From assembly GCA_937997955.1 (NCBI GenBank), contig CALLDR010000086.1, positions 1 to 8,357 of the forward strand: a stretch of DNA of 8,357 bases. The letters run 5' to 3'. The stretch's first letter is position 1. The number at the start of each line of letters is the position of its first letter. Below, one piece after another: positions 6,131 through 8,357 of this stretch. Origin of the DNA: an uncultured Emergencia sp. (GTDB taxonomy: Bacteria; Bacillota; Clostridia; Peptostreptococcales; Anaerovoracaceae). The translations under genes were made by a program, and so were the position numbers. The notes below the pieces were generated by a model. It was not told where the DNA came from, made no database searches, and saw nothing but the letters and a program-made list of their open reading frames with translations.

Positions 6131-7687
6131 ATGAGAATCTTTTTAGAAGGAGTAAACGATTTCTTCGCAAGTATTGTGTCATTCAGCGATCTTCTCTGGA
6201 TATTTCCGCAAAATTTTGCGTGGTATGCCAACATACCGGTTTTGGGACAAATTCCATTTGCAATTATATTGTTGGTAGGCATGGGAATCTTTTTTACAAT
6301 CAAAACAAAAGCAGTACAGTTTCGGTTTTTTAAAGCAGGCATTCGCAGTTTAATGACGAAAAAGGAAGGAGATATTGGTGTCAGCCAGCTGGCCAGTTTT
6401 ATGCTGAGCACGGCAGAACGTGTCGGTCCAGGCAATATCATGGGCGTTACTGGCGCAATCTCCTTGGGCGGTCCTGGCGCCTTGTTCTGGATGTGGACCG
6501 CTGCTCTTTTTGGCATGGCCAGTTCCTTCGTAGAATCAACCCTTGCCCAGATCTTTAAGGAGCAGGACGGCAAGGACTATGTAGGCGGTCTCCCGTTTTA
6601 CGCGCAGAAGATCTTTGGAAACAGGAAATGGCTGGGCGTCATCATTAGTGTTGCATTCATCATCTACGCCCTGTTCTGTGTACCGATTCAGACCTTCCAC
6701 GTATTTACTGCTACGGGTACGGCAGCTTCCACGATAGCAGGAGTTACGGTGGGTCGACAGTCCACACTCTACTATGTGATCGCAGTGATTTTGATCCTCG
6801 GCATTGCCGCTACCATTTTTGGCGGCATCAAAAGAGTCACGGCTGTTACGGATAAAATGGTGCCGGTTATGGCTGTGGTATACGCTATTGTCGTAGTGGG
6901 ACTTTTGATCATCAATATCGGGGAGTTCCCAAGATTTATCGCATCTGTGGTGGTAGAAGCGTTTCAGCCGAACGCGATTTTCGGCGGGACGTTCGGCATT
7001 GTATTGGCTCAGGGCGTAAAGCGGGGACTTTTATCTAATGAAGCCGGACAGGGAACGAGCACGCCCGCGGCTGCCATTACCGAGTGCGATCACCCGTGTT
7101 CGCAGGGTTTCGTCCAGGCACTGGGCGTTTTCCTGGATACTATTATCATCTGTACGCTCAGCGGTTTTGTAGTATGCGGAGCCAGACTCTGGGACAACGA
7201 CCCAGCGGTTTTTGAGACTATTAGAGATTCAAAAATCGACCTGTTCCTGGTTTCTCTGGCAGAGCTTACGCCTGGCACGGCAATGGATGATATCTTTTCC
7301 GTTATCATCTGCTGCTGCTACGGATTGTTTGCTTTTACTTCACTGCTGGGACTCATATCCTTCGCCGTGGTTATCGCTACGAATATTTCCAAAGACCGCC
7401 GATTCCTGTTCGCGATCCGGTTCCTGGGCGCTTTGATCTTTGTACCGATTGGAACCCTGTGCGTGCTGGCGGGACTGGAATTGGACAACATCTGGTATGC
7501 TTCGGACCTGTTCAATATCTCTCTCGTATTCATCAACGCACCGGTGATTCTGGTAGGCGCAAAGTACGCCTACAGAGCGTTGAAGGATTATGTCGATCAT
7601 GACGGAAGACGGTTTGTTGCCAGCGACATAGGGTTAGAAAGTGACATCTGGACGGACGAAGCGCGCCAAAGGATTGAGAACAAATAG
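6131..7687 (+). CDS. AGCS-family amino acid:cation symporter (alanine/glycine type)
   Basis: A 518-residue inner-membrane protein with roughly 10-11 membrane segments, of the family that imports alanine or glycine with Na+ or H+. Family evidence: AERVGPGNIMGV (95-106, family usual VGTGNI), ISLGGPGALFWMWTAALFGM (110-129), YVGGLPFYAQK (150-160, usual GGPMYY), FGGIKRVTAVTDKMVP (230-245), LSNEAGQGTSTPAAA (301-315, usual SNEAGLGSAP) and DHPCSQGFVQALGVFLDT (320-337). The LeuT-like fold and coupling are family knowledge. The changes in the VGTGN and NEAGLG motifs suggest a substrate other than plain alanine or glycine. Transcription is most likely from the sigma-54 promoter at 6069 and depends on the activator encoded just upstream. 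The first ~250 bases are richer in A+T than the rest of the gene. A hairpin follows, then a CE4 hydrolase gene 63 bases downstream. Confidence 0.9.
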   Translation: MRIFLEGVNDFFASIVSFSDLLWIFPQNFAWYANIPVLGQIPFAIILLVGMGIFFTIKTKAVQFRFFKAGIRSLMTKKEGDIGVSQLASFMLSTAERVGPGNIMGVTGAISLGGPGALFWMWTAALFGMASSFVESTLAQIFKEQDGKDYVGGLPFYAQKIFGNRKWLGVIISVAFIIYALFCVPIQTFHVFTATGTAASTIAGVTVGRQSTLYYVIAVILILGIAATIFGGIKRVTAVTDKMVPVMAVVYAIVVVGLLIINIGEFPRFIASVVVEAFQPNAIFGGTFGIVLAQGVKRGLLSNEAGQGTSTPAAAITECDHPCSQGFVQALGVFLDTIIICTLSGFVVCGARLWDNDPAVFETIRDSKIDLFLVSLAELTPGTAMDDIFSVIICCCYGLFAFTSLLGLISFAVVIATNISKDRRFLFAIRFLGALIFVPIGTLCVLAGLELDNIWYASDLFNISLVFINAPVILVGAKYAYRALKDYVDHDGRRFVASDIGLESDIWTDEARQRIENK

Positions 7688-7705
7688 AGACAACGGATAG
7701 ATGCG

Positions 7706-7732
7706 GGCCCACTGGCCATCCAGTGGGCCTTT
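7706..7732 (+). terminator. Strong hairpin with short T tract between AGCS and hydrolase genes (partial terminator)
   Basis: GGCCCACTGG (7706-7715) and CCAGTGGGCC (7720-7729) form a perfect 10-bp stem with a CCAT loop, followed by TTTATAT rather than a long T run. The stem is strong but the T tract is poor, so partial termination or protection of the upstream mRNA end is likely. It ends 5 bases before the ribosome binding site of the next gene. Confidence 0.6.
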
Positions 7733-7750
7733 ATATGGAGGGAGTGTGTA

Positions 7751-8357
7751 ATGGATAATATCAAATGGCCGGAGGGGAAGAAATCGGCGGTCATGTTCAC
7801 CTTTGACGTGGACGGAGATACCACCTGGGAGAACGGAAACCGTGGACTGCCTAACGGAGAAAAATACATCAAGTCCCTGTCTGTGGGACAGTACGGGCCG
7901 AAACGGTGCGTGGACAGGATTCTGGACAAGCTGGATCAGTACGGCGTCAAGGCGACCTTTTACGTGCCGGGGCTGACGGCGGAGCGGTACCCGGAGGTGA
8001 TCAAAAGGATCGCCGCCGCGGGACATGAGATCGGCCACCACGGCTATGCTCACGAAAGGTTCGCGGGGCGCAGCACAGAAGAGCAGATCGAGATCATCGA
8101 GAAGACACAGAAGATATTTAAAGACCTGATCGGCCATGAGGTCACAGGCTTTCGGACCCCGTCCGGCGACTGGGCGGTGGAAACGCCGAAGCTGCTCTAT
8201 GAAAGAGGCTTCCGCTATTCCAGCTCCATGCGGGGAGACGACCGTCCGTACAGAACGGTTATAGACGGCGAGGAGACTGACTTTATCGAGATTCCTACAA
8301 AGTGGGAGGTGGACGACTATGTAGCCATGGCCTATAACATGTATCCGGCGGAACCGG
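7751..8357 (+). CDS. CE4/NodB-fold deacetylase (HP0310/PuuE-like), 3'-truncated by the window
   Basis: The first 202 residues of a metal-dependent amide hydrolase of the polysaccharide deacetylase superfamily; the frame is still open at the window end, and relatives of this type are about 290 residues. Seen: TFDVDGD (17-23) with the Asp base and Asp metal ligand, the SLSVGQYGPKR region (42-52), GHEIGHHGYAHE (91-102) supplying the metal histidines His97 and His101 in this subfamily's H-x3-H spacing, and GFRTPSGDW (133-141) with the Arg of the RxP motif. No signal peptide or membrane anchor, so it is probably cytosolic and acts on a small amide, N-acyl compound or cyclic ureide rather than on the cell wall. 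Start set by GGAGG (7737-7741), 9 bases upstream. No promoter is visible in the 63-base gap, so it probably relies on read-through from the AGCS transcript. The true substrate is unknown. Confidence 0.88.
   Translation, partial: MDNIKWPEGKKSAVMFTFDVDGDTTWENGNRGLPNGEKYIKSLSVGQYGPKRCVDRILDKLDQYGVKATFYVPGLTAERYPEVIKRIAAAGHEIGHHGYAHERFAGRSTEEQIEIIEKTQKIFKDLIGHEVTGFRTPSGDWAVETPKLLYERGFRYSSSMRGDDRPYRTVIDGEETDFIEIPTKWEVDDYVAMAYNMYPAEP

Noticed and set aside
7673..7702. Possible sigma-A promoter for the CE4 gene (TTGAGA followed by ATAGAT)
   Set aside because: The -10 match is poor, and any start there would run straight into the 7706-7732 hairpin; read-through from the AGCS transcript is a simpler explanation.
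1..8357. Mobile element, CRISPR array, tRNA or rRNA gene
   Set aside because: No terminal inverted repeats with a transposase gene, no regularly spaced repeats, no tRNA cloverleaf in the three short intergenic gaps, and no rRNA-like sequence were seen.

Overview
The window (8357 bases, both ends cutting through genes) looks like a chromosomal stretch from an anaerobic Firmicute of the class Clostridia. This is an inference from three things: an argininosuccinate lyase carrying a DEDIHM-type start region, strong AAAGGA/GGAGG ribosome binding sites, and a sigma-54 activator of the type common in Clostridia together with a textbook sigma-54 promoter. All genes are on the + strand. I see no rRNA, tRNA, CRISPR array, insertion sequence or phage gene.

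Layout. (1) Bases 1-1154: 3' part of argH (argininosuccinate lyase), closed by a strong intrinsic terminator. (2) Bases 1278-5993: an operon driven by a near-perfect sigma-A promoter (TTGAAA-17-TATAAT). It encodes a malic enzyme, a GPH/MelB-type major facilitator transporter and a 694-residue sigma-54-dependent activator. The genes overlap by one base or abut exactly, so they are probably translationally coupled. A nested hairpin follows the activator gene. (3) Bases 6069-7687: a perfect -24/-12 sigma-54 promoter 75 bases after the activator gene, driving an AGCS-type amino acid:cation symporter. (4) Bases 7706-8357: a GC-rich hairpin with a poor T tract, then the first 202 codons of a cytosolic CE4/NodB-fold deacetylase of the HP0310/PuuE-like kind, cut by the window end.

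How it may work together (inference): the activator is made constitutively or under sigma-A control together with malic enzyme and the GPH carrier. It senses an unknown small molecule through its N-terminal domain and PAS-like region, then turns on the AGCS importer through sigma-54. The CE4 hydrolase may be co-expressed at a lower level by read-through of the hairpin. The set reads as a nutrient-responsive uptake and catabolism module linking amino-acid-like substrates to C4/C3 carbon metabolism.

The most unusual points are these. The activator has no Fis-type helix-turn-helix and ends in a winged-helix-like domain. A 14-bp perfect palindrome sits over the predicted sigma-54 transcription start. 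The GPH carrier lacks the MelB cation- and galactoside-binding aspartates. The AGCS protein deviates from its family in the substrate-site motifs. The malic enzyme has Gly where the family normally has Asp in the nucleotide-binding fold.
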